Shown piece by piece: positions 8,955 to 18,087 of a stretch of 64,000 nucleotides of DNA. The DNA is taken from positions 1 through 64,000 of the forward strand of contig JAKPEO010000110.1 of assembly GCA_029551925.1 (NCBI GenBank), written 5' to 3'. The first letter of the stretch is position 1, and every line of letters begins with the position of its first letter. Both the position numbers and the translations under genes were made by a program. A model generated the notes under the pieces. The model was given only the letters and a program-made list of their open reading frames with translations, did not search any database and was not told where the DNA came from. The stretch comes from a bacterium. GTDB lineage: Bacteria > JAGOBX01.

Positions 8955-9989
8955 TTAACTCTTATATTCGATTTTTGCATTTTGTTTGTGTTTGTCTAAT
9001 AAATACATCAACTTCAATCTGTCTTTTACTTTATCAAAAGCATCTGTGTATGACGGTTTGATTTCCGAAACCTTTAAGATATGATAACCGCGCTCTGATT
9101 TCACTATTTCGCTTAATTCATTTTCTTTTAATTTTACTATCGTTTTAGTAATAGTGTCATTTTCATTGCCCTTTACTTCTAAATATCCGATAAAACCGCC
9201 GTTCGTTTTACTTTCACATTCTGAATATTCTTTGGCAATCTTTTCAAAATTCGCGCCGGCTTTTAATTTTTTTTCCGCAGCCTTAATCTTTGCTAATTTT
9301 TTGTTTACTTCTTCTGGTTTTGAATCATTACCTACCGCTACTAATATATGCTGAACTTTGCGACGCTCCGGATGTGTAAATATCGCTTTCTGCTTTTCAT
9401 AATACGCTATTAAATATGTATCTGAATATTCTGGATTTTTTTCAAGTGTCCATTGAGTATATTTTATAACCATTAATTTATCCTTTACTTTTTCAGATAA
9501 TTGCTTCTCGTCTTTTAGTCCTATTTTTTTCAAAAAATCATTGAAATTATTCGCGCTTGTATCTGCTAATTGCACTTGATTCTTTAACATCTGTATCTCG
9601 CTTTTGATATCCGCTTCTGAAACTTCAATATTATTCTTTTTCGCTGACTGTAATAATAACTTATCTATCACTGCCTGCTCTATTATATGCGCTTGTATTG
9701 ATTGTTTTATCTCGTTTTTTACATCATCTGTCGGCATACTATTATAAACCATCTGCCAACGCATATATTCTTGTTCTAATATCGCATTTATAAACGGTTC
9801 TATGTCTCTATACAATATATCTTCTCCATTAACTTTTACTACTACTGAATCAGATGAATAGTTTACGCTGCCAATATTATTTGCTTCTGTATTTTGCTGA
9901 GTTTCTTTTATCTGCTCGTTTTTTTTAGAGCAGCCAACTATTATAATAAATCCCAAACACGCTATTAAAATTAATAATTTTTTCTTCAT
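8955..9989 (-). CDS. SurA/PrsA-type peptidyl-prolyl cis-trans isomerase lipoprotein
   Basis: A signal peptide with lipobox (LGFIIIVGC) precedes a SurA_N-like helical chaperone segment (residues about 45-180) and a parvulin rotamase domain: RRKVQHILVAVG, AKEYSECESKTNGGFIGYLE and ERGYHILKVSEIKPS. It is predicted to be anchored in an envelope membrane and to help fold secreted or outer-membrane proteins. I use the ATG at 9989, preceded by AGTGAGA, rather than the in-frame GTG nine bases earlier. Its length of about 344 residues is usual for PrsA/SurA-like proteins. Confidence 0.88.
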   Translation of the reverse strand: MKKKLLILIACLGFIIIVGCSKKNEQIKETQQNTEANNIGSVNYSSDSVVVKVNGEDILYRDIEPFINAILEQEYMRWQMVYNSMPTDDVKNEIKQSIQAHIIEQAVIDKLLLQSAKKNNIEVSEADIKSEIQMLKNQVQLADTSANNFNDFLKKIGLKDEKQLSEKVKDKLMVIKYTQWTLEKNPEYSDTYLIAYYEKQKAIFTHPERRKVQHILVAVGNDSKPEEVNKKLAKIKAAEKKLKAGANFEKIAKEYSECESKTNGGFIGYLEVKGNENDTITKTIVKLKENELSEIVKSERGYHILKVSEIKPSYTDAFDKVKDRLKLMYLLDKHKQNAKIEYKS

Positions 9990-10069
9990 TATTCTCACTT
10001 CACAAAAAAATATTTAAAAATTTATTTTATTTTAATTCGCCAAAAAAAACAAGACATTTTTAATATTTT

Positions 10070-10813
10070 TTAATTTGCAAAAAATGTAGTTATATACTTA
10101 TTTCCACAACTTTCATCTAAATGAATATAATATGTGCCCCAATCGCGCATTCTGTGTAAAACTATTACTTTTAACTTTTTATCTAAAAAAACTTCGCGCA
10201 AATTATGATTATGCCCGCAAATCACAATATCACATTTTAACTGCTCGCACCTTCTTTTTATCTCCGACAATACTATCGACATATTCAAAATATTCTTACG
10301 CATATTTTTTAATGTGCTCAATTCTCGCAATTTTAGTATCAACCACAATACAATTTTTTGGGGAATAATATTAGATAATACTTTTACTAATATCCCGCGA
10401 CTGAATAACCTCCATATTTTATAACTTATATCTTTAACGCAAAATATATCGCCGTGAGTAATAAAATATTTTTTATTTGCTATCTCTAAAATTATTTCAT
10501 CGCCTAATATTTTTATTCCGCTGTTTTTTTCAAATCTTTTATCAGCCAAAAAATCGCGATTTCCTTTAATTAAATAAATATCAATTCTTTCCGTATATTT
10601 TTTTAAATTTTCCAGCATCGGATATTCTGCCGCTAAATCATATTTTTTGTTTTCAAACCAGAAATCTACAAAATCTCCTGCAATTATCAAACAAGAATTT
10701 TCATAATTTGCCAATTTCTCTAATAAACTTTCAAAGTTTTTAGTTATAATTTCGTTATTTTTATTAAGATGAACATCAGCAATTATAAAATAATTTTTAT
10801 ATTTTTTTTCCAT
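10070..10813 (-). CDS. lpxH: LpxH-like UDP-2,3-diacylglucosamine diphosphatase
   Basis: A calcineurin-fold metallophosphatase with every LpxH-type block: ADVHLN, AGDFVDFW, IKGNRDFL, ITHGD and ICGHNHN. LpxH cleaves UDP-2,3-diacylglucosamine to lipid X in lipid A synthesis at the inner membrane, which supports an LPS-bearing outer membrane. I start at the ATG at 10813, 8 bases beyond the stop of the preceding gene. The frame is open 15 codons further, but those overlap that gene and add no conserved sequence. LpxH relatives such as LpxI/LpxG replacements or general phosphodiesterases cannot be excluded, but GNRDFL is characteristic. Confidence 0.82.
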   Translation of the reverse strand: MEKKYKNYFIIADVHLNKNNEIITKNFESLLEKLANYENSCLIIAGDFVDFWFENKKYDLAAEYPMLENLKKYTERIDIYLIKGNRDFLADKRFEKNSGIKILGDEIILEIANKKYFITHGDIFCVKDISYKIWRLFSRGILVKVLSNIIPQKIVLWLILKLRELSTLKNMRKNILNMSIVLSEIKRRCEQLKCDIVICGHNHNLREVFLDKKLKVIVLHRMRDWGTYYIHLDESCGNKYITTFFAN

Positions 10814-10820
10814 TTTATTT

Positions 10821-11810
10821 TTAATATCTAAAAAATTTATACAATTTTTCAAAATCAACAGGCACCTGTAATTTTACTTTTAATTCTTTGCCGTCTGTTA
10901 ACATTTCTATTGTCCCTTGCTGGTCTGTCCTAAATAATTTCATATCGCTAAATTCTTTATATCTATTCAACACTGTTTGTGAAGGATGATTATATCTATT
11001 ATTCTGTCCGACTGATATCACAGTAAATTGCGGGGCAACCGCTTTCAAAAAATCAATACTGTTTGAAGTAGACGAACCGTGATGCGGCGCTTTTAATACT
11101 ACTGCCTTCAAACTTACGCTGTCGCTGTCAACCAAATTTTTTTCTATCGGCGCTTCAATATCGCCAGTAAACAAAGTTGAAAAATTATTATATTCTAATT
11201 TCAAAACAATAGAGGTATTATTAGTATTCAAATATTTGACCGACGTAGTTTTCAAACAATGCAAGACTCTAATATTAACTGCCGTATCTACCGCAATTTT
11301 ATCATTTACATTTGGAATTATATATTTTATTTTTTTTTCCTTTATCAAATTCAATATCTTCAAATACAAAGCAGAAGTTGATTTATGTCCAGTATCCCAC
11401 ACCTCGCCAACTTCAAAATTTTTCAGCAAATTATACGCGCCGCCAATATGGTCTGAATGAGAATGAGTTAATACCATACAATCAATTTTTTTTATATCAT
11501 ACATCTTCAAAAAATTGCTTATAATATCAGAACTTTTCTTTTTTGAACGGCCATCATATTCACCTGTATCTATTACTATCACTTTTTTTGAAGGAGTAAT
11601 AATAACAATTGCATCGCCCTGTCCTACATCTAAAAAAGCAACAAGTAATAAACCCGGCGCCCATTCTTCACGCAGTATAGATGAAATTTTCGGCTGTATA
11701 TCATCAGCAGAAACGCTCTTTTCATTTTTTTTACCTAATGCTGATAAATTATTCGCTTGTAAATTTATCAGAAAAAATATCAGTAATAATATTACTTTAA
11801 TTTTTTTCAT
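10821..11810 (-). CDS. Secreted metallo-beta-lactamase-fold hydrolase, ComEC C-terminal type
   Basis: 329 residues with an N-terminal signal peptide (MKKIKVILLLIFFLINLQAN). The rest matches the soluble hydrolase domain found at the C-terminus of the DNA-uptake protein ComEC: FLDVGQGDAIVI, VIDTGEY, the metal motif THSHSDHIGG, then LKAPHHGS and ISVGQNNRYNHPS. There is no competence membrane domain, so this is a stand-alone exported version. The fold, metal site and secretion are clear. The substrate (nucleic acid or phosphodiester) is inferred from ComEC. Confidence 0.85.
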   Translation of the reverse strand: MKKIKVILLLIFFLINLQANNLSALGKKNEKSVSADDIQPKISSILREEWAPGLLLVAFLDVGQGDAIVIITPSKKVIVIDTGEYDGRSKKKSSDIISNFLKMYDIKKIDCMVLTHSHSDHIGGAYNLLKNFEVGEVWDTGHKSTSALYLKILNLIKEKKIKYIIPNVNDKIAVDTAVNIRVLHCLKTTSVKYLNTNNTSIVLKLEYNNFSTLFTGDIEAPIEKNLVDSDSVSLKAVVLKAPHHGSSTSNSIDFLKAVAPQFTVISVGQNNRYNHPSQTVLNRYKEFSDMKLFRTDQQGTIEMLTDGKELKVKLQVPVDFEKLYKFFRY

Positions 11811-11821
11811 TTTTATTTTTT

Positions 11822-12448
11822 TCAGGACTTTTTAAATAATTTTGAGAAAATTCCGCTTTTTTTTGCGTTTTTCAGCAGAGTGATTCTTTCTTTATTTGCT
11901 TCAAAACAAGTTTTACAATAATGCTTGTCATCATATTCTATTAAACATTCAGAACAATAATCATTTTGACATAATGGGCAAATTAAGTATGACTCTACAT
12001 TAGGATGATTTTTGCATGGAAATTCGAGTTTTTTCGGCTGCTCGGATTTTTCTTGATGCTGAACGCTATCCTGAACGCCATCTAAATTTTGCCGCGTTTC
12101 TAAATTTTGTAATTTCGCTAATAATTCGCTGCCGCTAAATACCAACCAATTATTTATTTTTGGATCATAATAATAATCCTGAATAGTTATTTGATTATTA
12201 TCAAACATATTTTTTAAATGCTGCAAATCAAAAGGTCCTAATTGTTCGTCATTTTTATATATATAATAAGTTGCAGGAAGAATATCTGAAAATTCAGATA
12301 CTGCGCTAATTAATAACCAATCGCTGTAAGCGCCGCCATAAATATAGTCGTTTGCTGTAAGTTCCGTTTTTTCTATCATCTTTTTTATTTCTTCAGTAGA
12401 ATATGGCCCGGCTTGCTGCTCGTTTTTATAAATATACCAATCCGTCAT
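11822..12448 (-). CDS. Two GYF-like (DUF4339) domains plus a B-box-like zinc finger
   Basis: 208 residues. Two tandem GYF_2 units are visible: WYIYKNEQQAGPYSTEEIKKM (about residues 3-25) and YYIYKNDEQLGPFDLQHLKNM (about 62-84), each with the GP turn and a later W/Y-rich strand. After a polar linker comes CKNHPNVESYLICPLC, YCSECL and HYCKTC, a Cys/His array resembling a B-box zinc finger. The tail is basic (FSKLFKKS). Such proteins are probably protein-protein adaptors. The function is unknown. There is a good ribosome binding site (AAGGA). It follows prfA by 15 bases and probably shares its transcript. Confidence 0.78.
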   Translation of the reverse strand: MTDWYIYKNEQQAGPYSTEEIKKMIEKTELTANDYIYGGAYSDWLLISAVSEFSDILPATYYIYKNDEQLGPFDLQHLKNMFDNNQITIQDYYYDPKINNWLVFSGSELLAKLQNLETRQNLDGVQDSVQHQEKSEQPKKLEFPCKNHPNVESYLICPLCQNDYCSECLIEYDDKHYCKTCFEANKERITLLKNAKKSGIFSKLFKKS

Positions 12449-12463
12449 TTATTCATTCCTTAA

Positions 12464-13534
12464 CTAAATTTCCAAATTTGCAAGTTTGTCTAATTCTTCC
12501 GCTGTTAATAAAGCATCAATAACTTCATCTAATTCGCCGTTTAATATTGTTTCTAATTTATATAATGTTAAATTAATTCTATGGTCTGTCAATCGATTTT
12601 GTGGAAAATTATATGTGCGAATGCGTTCAGACCTGTCGCCTGTGCCGACCATTTTTTTGCGCTTCATAGAAATTTCTTGATTTTGTTTTTGGATTTCTAA
12701 ATCTAATAGTCTTGATTTTAAAACTTTCAATGCTTTTGCGCGATTCTTTAATTGAGATTTTTCATCTTGACAACTTACAACTAATCCGGTAGGAATATGA
12801 GTTACTCTCACTGCTGAATCTGTTGTGTTTACTGATTGACCGCCGCAGCCCTGCGAACGAAAAACATCTATTCTCAAATCTTCTTGTTTTATTTCAATTT
12901 CAATATCGTCCGCTTCAGGTAAAACTGCAACTGTTATCGCAGATGTATGAACTCTACCGCTCGCTTCTGTTATTGGCACACGCTGAACACGATGAACGCC
13001 ACTCTCAAATTTTAATTTGCTGTAAACCATCTTGCCAGAAATCATAAATATTATTTCTTTATAGCCGCCGACGCCTGTCGGACTTGTTGATAATAATTCT
13101 AATTTCCAATTATTCATTTCAGCATAGCGGCTATACATACGATACAAATCAGCAACAAATAATGTCGCTTCATCGCCGCCTGTACCGGCGCGTATTTCCA
13201 TTATTATATTTTTCTCATCTAACGGATCTCGCGGTATTAATAATTTTTTTATCTCTAATTCTATCTTTTCTTTTTCTTCTTTCAAAATTTCTAAATCGGC
13301 AATCGCTAAATCGACTAATTCCTTATCCGTGCCTTCATCGATTATTTCTTTTGCTTCGCTCAAATTTTGCAAAACTTTTTTATATTGTTTGGCTTTTTCT
13401 AATACTGGTTCAATCTCTGATAATTCTTTATTATATTCTTTATAAATTTTCGGATTATTGAATACTTCCGGCTGCGCTATTTTTTCAGTCAGCATTTCAC
13501 ATTTTTTTTCGAGTTCTAATAATTTTTCTAACAT
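12464..13534 (-). CDS. prfA: Peptide chain release factor 1
   Basis: Terminates translation at UAA and UAG. The GGQ loop is intact (SQGCGGQSVNTTDSAV). The codon-recognition loop reads VPITEASGRVHTS, i.e. the PxT class of RF1 rather than the SPF of RF2. MEIRAGTGGDEA is also diagnostic. Length about 356 residues. I choose the ATG at 13534, spaced properly after AAGGA, over the in-frame TTG nine bases earlier. No prmC methyltransferase gene follows it, unlike in many bacteria. The DUF1385 gene precedes it by 12 bases. Confidence 0.96.
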   Translation of the reverse strand: MLEKLLELEKKCEMLTEKIAQPEVFNNPKIYKEYNKELSEIEPVLEKAKQYKKVLQNLSEAKEIIDEGTDKELVDLAIADLEILKEEKEKIELEIKKLLIPRDPLDEKNIIMEIRAGTGGDEATLFVADLYRMYSRYAEMNNWKLELLSTSPTGVGGYKEIIFMISGKMVYSKLKFESGVHRVQRVPITEASGRVHTSAITVAVLPEADDIEIEIKQEDLRIDVFRSQGCGGQSVNTTDSAVRVTHIPTGLVVSCQDEKSQLKNRAKALKVLKSRLLDLEIQKQNQEISMKRKKMVGTGDRSERIRTYNFPQNRLTDHRINLTLYKLETILNGELDEVIDALLTAEELDKLANLEI

Positions 13535-13546
13535 AATTTCCAATCC

Positions 13547-14410
13547 TTATTTATTTTCAATTAACATTAATACTCGATTTAACGAATGAAGCGCAACTTC
13601 TATTTGCATTTCATCCGGCTGTTTAGTAGTAATATATTGCAGAAGCAATCCAGGCGACACTAAAATTTTCAAAAATATATTATTTGGAAATTTATTAAAT
13701 AATCTGATTATTTCAAATGATGCACTCGCTATTAGAGGTATTAATATTATTCTCAAAATTATTTTGGTAATTGTCGGCAGAGACGAAGGTATCATCATAA
13801 AAAATATTATTGACACTGCCATTACTAAAAACAAAAAATTCGTGCCGCAACGTAAATGTAGCGTTGACGACGATTTAATATTATCCAGGTCTAATTTCCT
13901 TTCGCGCTCGTAAGTATTTACTACTTTATGTTCTGCGCCGTGATATTCAAAAACTCTGCGCACATCTTTAAACAGCGAAATAGCAAAAATATATAAAGTT
14001 AAAAAAACTATTTTTATTATTCCGTCAACTAAATTAAAAACAAACGAACTTCGCAATTTTAATAAATCAGTTAGATAATATGGAAGTATTACAAATATTC
14101 CAATTGCCAAAATAAAAGCAATAGAAAACGAAATTATCATTTCTTTTTTTGTAATTTTTTCGTTTTCTTGAGATGACGCTTCAGCGGAATAATTTAATGT
14201 CTCTATTCCTATCTTAAATGTTTCGTATAAAAAATATATTCCTCCAATAAATAAAATTTTCTTTATTTTTTTTATAAATTCGCTGTTTTCAATTTTTTTT
14301 TCTAAATATGTTATTGTTCCGTCCGGCTTACGCACTGATGTTATATAGTAATCGCCGCTGCGTATCATCACGCCTTCAATAACCGCTTGTCCGCCTATAA
14401 CAGGTTTCAT
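13547..14410 (-). CDS. DUF1385 (YqhQ-like) membrane protein
   Basis: Begins with the family hallmark MKPVIGGQAVIEGVMIRSG and contains EYHGAEHKVVNTYE and LRCGTNFLFLV, which define DUF1385. About four hydrophobic helices (near residues 50-70, 90-112, 120-148 and 190-235) predict an inner-membrane protein. The molecular function is unknown. It is very commonly found next to prfA and rpmE, exactly as here, so the context supports the call and a shared transcript with prfA. Confidence 0.92.
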   Translation of the reverse strand: MKPVIGGQAVIEGVMIRSGDYYITSVRKPDGTITYLEKKIENSEFIKKIKKILFIGGIYFLYETFKIGIETLNYSAEASSQENEKITKKEMIISFSIAFILAIGIFVILPYYLTDLLKLRSSFVFNLVDGIIKIVFLTLYIFAISLFKDVRRVFEYHGAEHKVVNTYERERKLDLDNIKSSSTLHLRCGTNFLFLVMAVSIIFFMMIPSSLPTITKIILRIILIPLIASASFEIIRLFNKFPNNIFLKILVSPGLLLQYITTKQPDEMQIEVALHSLNRVLMLIENK

Positions 14411-14450
14411 AATAATTTTTACCTTTGCTTTTTCTCCTGAAAAAAATAGA

Positions 14451-14494
14451 AAAAGCCCTTGTTTTAAAAAATTAACTAAAACACAAGGGCTTTT
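14451..14494 (-). terminator. Rho-independent terminator after rpmE
   Basis: An 11-bp perfect stem (AAAAGCCCTTG at 14451-14461 and CAAGGGCTTTT at 14484-14494) with further AT pairing in the loop. On the minus strand it is followed by a T-rich run (complement of 14441-14450). It lies 28 bp beyond the rpmE stop. Confidence 0.85.
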
Positions 14495-14521
14495 AATAAT
14501 TTGAAAATTGATGCTAACTTG

Positions 14522-14734
14522 CTATTTTGTTTTTGTGGTTTTTTCGTACTTTTTGCGGAATTTTTCTATTCTGCCTGCTGCATCTAAAATCTTTTCTTTT
14601 CCTGTAAAAAACGGATGACACGCTGAACATATCGCAATATTAGGATTTTTTGTAGTTGACCGCGTTTTAATAACATTTCCGCACGAACATTTAAATTCAA
14701 TTTCTTTGTATTCTGGATGTATCTTATCCTTCAT
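14522..14734 (-). CDS. rpmE: 50S ribosomal protein L31
   Basis: Seventy residues, typical L31 length. The zinc-type form is shown by the paired motifs [14 protein letters not shown] and [13 protein letters not shown], giving four Cys ligands. Strong ribosome binding site GAGGAGAG. Followed by a clear terminator, so it is likely the last or only gene of its transcript. Confidence 0.97.
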   Translation of the reverse strand: MKDKIHPEYKEIEFKCSCGNVIKTRSTTKNPNIAICSACHPFFTGKEKILDAAGRIEKFRKKYEKTTKTK

Positions 14735-14799
14735 CTTAACAATCTCTCCTCTTTATAATTTTTATAAAGTGTTATAAAATATTTGTTTTTTAAAAAAAA

Positions 14800-15780
14800 T
14801 CAACTAAATTTATTTAAAAATTTTATTATGTTATTTTCATCTGTCATTCCAGCGGTAGCGCCGCGCTGCAAACAATTAAGCGTGCCTGCCGCTGTTGCAA
14901 ATTTCAGCCAATAGCACAACTGCGTCTCGTCAATTTCATCAAAATCGTGAATATTATAAATTTTATTTTTATACAGTATCGACAAAAACGCCGCGACAAA
15001 CGCATCGCCTGCGCCGGTAGTATCTACTATATTCTCGACTTGCGGAGCAGGTATATGTATCTTCTGTCCCTTAAATATCGTATATGCTCCGGCTGCGCCG
15101 CCTGTTACTATCGCTATTTTATTTTTTAATAATTTATGCTCTAATGCTTCAAAAATATCGTTTTCTCCTGTTACAAAATAAATTTCTTTTTCGGAAAATT
15201 TCACGACATCTGATAATTTTATAAATTGAATAACTAAATTCCTTAATTCGTTTTGATTGCTCCATAAACCGAAACGAATATTAGTATCAAAATGTATTAG
15301 CCCTTGATTTTTAAATTTTATAGTATCTATCAATTTAGTCAACTGCAATCTAAAATTAACCTGTTTTAATATTACAGAACTAAAATGCAAGATTTTAACT
15401 TCATTTACTAATTTCAAATCCTTACGATTTATTTTGTATTCATTGCCTAATTTAAAATCGCGGTAAAAGAAAAAATGATTGTTGCCGCATTCGTCTAATG
15501 ATACAAATACTATCGGAGTATTGTATTTTTCTGTTTTCTTCAAAAGCGAACAGTCAATATTATTATCCTTTAAATGTTTTTCTAAAAATCTGCCGAAATA
15601 ATCATCGCCGATGATACCAGTAAATGATACTGGCGTATTTAATCTCGATAATCCGATAGAAACATTAGCGCTTGAGCCGCCCGGCTGCCTTGTATAAGCG
15701 CTGACATCTTCTAATCTTTTACCGTTTTCTAATGATATAAAATCTATTATACTCTCGCCTACGCATAATATATGGTTCAT
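14800..15780 (-). CDS. PfkB-family carbohydrate kinase (fructokinase-like)
   Basis: 326 residues. N-terminal signature PGGSSANVSIGLSRL and the C-terminal PfkB signature DTTGAGDAFVAAFLSIL with the catalytic Asp and the anion-hole GAGD. FTGIIGDDYFGRFLEKHL is also typical. It phosphorylates a sugar, most like fructokinase or ribokinase, but specificity cannot be read from motifs. The start codon overlaps the stop of the preceding lipoprotein gene (TAATG), so translation is coupled. Confidence 0.88.
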   Translation of the reverse strand: MNHILCVGESIIDFISLENGKRLEDVSAYTRQPGGSSANVSIGLSRLNTPVSFTGIIGDDYFGRFLEKHLKDNNIDCSLLKKTEKYNTPIVFVSLDECGNNHFFFYRDFKLGNEYKINRKDLKLVNEVKILHFSSVILKQVNFRLQLTKLIDTIKFKNQGLIHFDTNIRFGLWSNQNELRNLVIQFIKLSDVVKFSEKEIYFVTGENDIFEALEHKLLKNKIAIVTGGAAGAYTIFKGQKIHIPAPQVENIVDTTGAGDAFVAAFLSILYKNKIYNIHDFDEIDETQLCYWLKFATAAGTLNCLQRGATAGMTDENNIIKFLNKFS

Positions 15781-16124
15781 TACTTCTTCTGCTTTTCTAT
15801 AGATTTCATAAACTGCTTGTCTTTCAACATTTCATCAACTTCTTTTGTCTTTAAATAATCAATTTTTCCATCTTCTTCTTTATCTTTTTTTTCTTGCTCT
15901 TTTAATCGTTCGTCAGTAATTTTATTAAACTCTTCGCGCGCTTTTTTTCTAATTGTTTCTGTATCTATAACATTAGCTGTATCAGCAATATTTTCAAGCA
16001 CTGTCGCATTGTTTGATTGAGCATTATTATTTTCAGATAATCTGTCTTCAATCGCACTATCAGGTTTTGACACGCAAGAAAAAATAAAAAAAATTAATAT
16101 TGTCAATAAAAATTTTTTTTTCAT
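15780..16124 (-). CDS. Small putative lipoprotein
   Basis: From the ATG at 16124 (preceded by GGGGTA) the protein is 114 residues: a signal peptide MKKKFLLTILIFFIFSC with lipobox Cys, then a charged helical body rich in Lys, Glu and Asp (REEFNKITDERLKEQEKKDK) predicted as coiled coil. No family recognised. An alternative start 30 bases upstream would overlap asd and spoil the signal peptide. It sits between asd and the sugar kinase, touching both. Confidence 0.7.
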   Translation of the reverse strand: MKKKFLLTILIFFIFSCVSKPDSAIEDRLSENNNAQSNNATVLENIADTANVIDTETIRKKAREEFNKITDERLKEQEKKDKEEDGKIDYLKTKEVDEMLKDKQFMKSIEKQKK

Positions 16125-16134
16125 TTTTACCCCG

Positions 16135-17154
16135 CTATAATAAATTTCTTGCAATTAATTCTTCTGCAATCTGAACAGCGTTTGACGCAGCGCCTTTTAA
16201 TAAATTATCTGACACTATCCACATTGACAACCCATTTTCAAATCCGACATCTTCGCGAATGCGTCCGACAAATGTATCGTATTTTCCAGCGCAATGTATA
16301 GGCAGCGGATATACTGATTTGAATGGATCGTCTTGAACAATCACGCCAGGCGCTTTTGATAGAGCCGCAAACGCTTCTGAATATGTTATCTTTCGCTCTG
16401 TTATTACTAATACTGATTCGCTGTGTCCGCGATATACAGGCACGCGAACAGTTGTAGGCGAAACATTTATCGAATAATCCCCCATAATTTTACGCGTTTC
16501 ATTTACCATCTTCATTTCTTCTTTTGTATAGCGATTATCTATAAAACTATCTATTTGCGGAATGCAATTAAACGCTATCTGATGAGCGAATTTCGACGGC
16601 TTTGGGATATCAGTATTATTAATTATCGCGGCTGTCTGTTTTTCTAATTCATCCATCGCTTTCAAACCTGCGCCTGAAACCGCTTGATATGTTGATACTA
16701 CAACATTTTTGATTTTTGAAATATTGTGCAGCGGCTTTAATACAACTACCATTTGTATAGTCGAACAATTTGGGTTCGCTATTATATATTTGTGTTTTTT
16801 TAAATCATCTGCATTAACTTCCGGCACAACTAACGGCACATCATCTTTCATTCTAAAAGCGCTGCTGTTATCTATTACTACGCATTTTGATTTAGCAGCT
16901 GATGGCGCAAATTCCAAACTTCTATCGCCGCCTGCTGAAAATAACGCTATGTCCACGCCTTCAAACGAATTATGTTTTAATTCTTCAACTGGTATATCTT
17001 CTCCTTTAAATTTTATTTTCTTGCCTACAGACCTTGCTGATGCAAGTAATTTTATTTTACCGATTGGAAATTTTCGGTCTTCCAAACATTTTATCATTTC
17101 AGTGCCGACAGCGCCAGTTGCCCCAGCGACCGCAACAGTATACAATTTAGACAT
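16135..17154 (-). CDS. asd: Aspartate-semialdehyde dehydrogenase
   Basis: Converts aspartyl phosphate to aspartate semialdehyde with NADPH, feeding lysine, threonine, methionine and diaminopimelate. Visible features are the NADP-binding AGATGAVGTEMIKCLEDR, SAGGDRSLEFAP, the catalytic cysteine in ANPNCSTIQMV, and the substrate-binding region RVPVYRGHSESV with its Arg/His. 339 residues, normal. Strong AAGGAGT site and a promoter upstream, so it heads the transcript asd - lipoprotein - sugar kinase. The gene ends with TAG, showing that TAG is a normal stop in this genome. Confidence 0.96.
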   Translation of the reverse strand: MSKLYTVAVAGATGAVGTEMIKCLEDRKFPIGKIKLLASARSVGKKIKFKGEDIPVEELKHNSFEGVDIALFSAGGDRSLEFAPSAAKSKCVVIDNSSAFRMKDDVPLVVPEVNADDLKKHKYIIANPNCSTIQMVVVLKPLHNISKIKNVVVSTYQAVSGAGLKAMDELEKQTAAIINNTDIPKPSKFAHQIAFNCIPQIDSFIDNRYTKEEMKMVNETRKIMGDYSINVSPTTVRVPVYRGHSESVLVITERKITYSEAFAALSKAPGVIVQDDPFKSVYPLPIHCAGKYDTFVGRIREDVGFENGLSMWIVSDNLLKGAASNAVQIAEELIARNLL

Positions 17155-17197
17155 AACCTTTACTCCTTAAAAAAATAATAATTTTTTTAAAAAATAT

Positions 17198-17226
17198 ATT
17201 ATACTTGATAATTCCTAAAAAAACAA
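17198..17226 (-). promoter_or_regulatory. Putative promoter for the asd operon
   Basis: Minus-strand TTGTTT (17221-17226), 17-bp spacer, TATAAT (17198-17203), about 44 bp upstream of the asd start. It lies in the divergent gap with the plus-strand gene at 17287. Confidence 0.55.
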
Positions 17227-17286
17227 TAAATTTTTCGCATTTTTTTAATTGTTTTTTTATCTCTTTTAATTAAACTCATAAAAAAT

Positions 17287-18087
17287 ATGTATGGTAACAA
17301 TTATAAAAATTTAAAAAAACAACTTGATGATTTATATCGCAATTTTTCAGTATCTAATAAAAAACAAAATGATCCAGTGCAATTCATATATAATTATAAA
17401 AAAAAAGACGACCAAGAAATCATTGCATTTTTATGTTCAACATTAGCATTAGGAAGAGTAGAACAAATTATCAAAACCTGTAAAATATTAATATCAAAAT
17501 TAGGCGATAGCCCGCAAAAAAAAATTTTAGATGATTCTTTTATTTTTTTATTTTCTGATTTCAAACATCGATTTTTTGACGGCGCTGATATTACAACATT
17601 ATTAACAACTTTACGCCTGATACTGTTAGAATACGGAACTCTCGAAAATCTATTCATTTCAGAATTAAAAAACAATAAACAAAATTATATAAATGCACTA
17701 AATGCCTTTGCTTTAAAAATAAAAACAAAATTATTGCGGCAAAATAATTCAATAAAAAAAAATCTTATAGCAATTCCACAAGACCTAAGCGCCTGCAAAC
17801 GCCTGTGTCTTTTTATGAAATGGATGATACGCAAAGATTCTATTGACCCCGGCGTGTGGAATAATAAACTTGCTCATCTAAAAAAAGAACTCATCATACC
17901 ATTAGACGCGCATATTGCTAAATTTGCAAGAAAAGCAAATATCACGAATAGAAAAAATAACAATTGGACTACGGCTGTTGAAATAACGAAATTTTTAAAA
18001 AAACTCAATCCTGATGATCCGCTGAAATACGATTTTGCTATTTGCCATTTGGGCATCAGTCAACTACGCAAATTGAGAAATCAATAA
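17287..18087 (+). CDS. TIGR02757 (DUF2400) family protein
   Basis: 266 residues with the family blocks DPVQFIYNYKKKDDQEIIAFL, ALGRVEQI, LCLFMKWMIRKDSIDPGVW and PLDAHIAKFARK. The layout resembles helix-hairpin-helix DNA glycosylases of the EndoIII/AlkA type, and the final Asp in LIIPLDAH lies where a catalytic Asp would be expected. The activity is not established to my knowledge. It is a lone plus-strand gene between divergent asd and convergent DUF4159, overlapping the latter by 7 bases. No strong ribosome binding site. Confidence 0.85.
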   Translation: MYGNNYKNLKKQLDDLYRNFSVSNKKQNDPVQFIYNYKKKDDQEIIAFLCSTLALGRVEQIIKTCKILISKLGDSPQKKILDDSFIFLFSDFKHRFFDGADITTLLTTLRLILLEYGTLENLFISELKNNKQNYINALNAFALKIKTKLLRQNNSIKKNLIAIPQDLSACKRLCLFMKWMIRKDSIDPGVWNNKLAHLKKELIIPLDAHIAKFARKANITNRKNNNWTTAVEITKFLKKLNPDDPLKYDFAICHLGISQLRKLRNQ

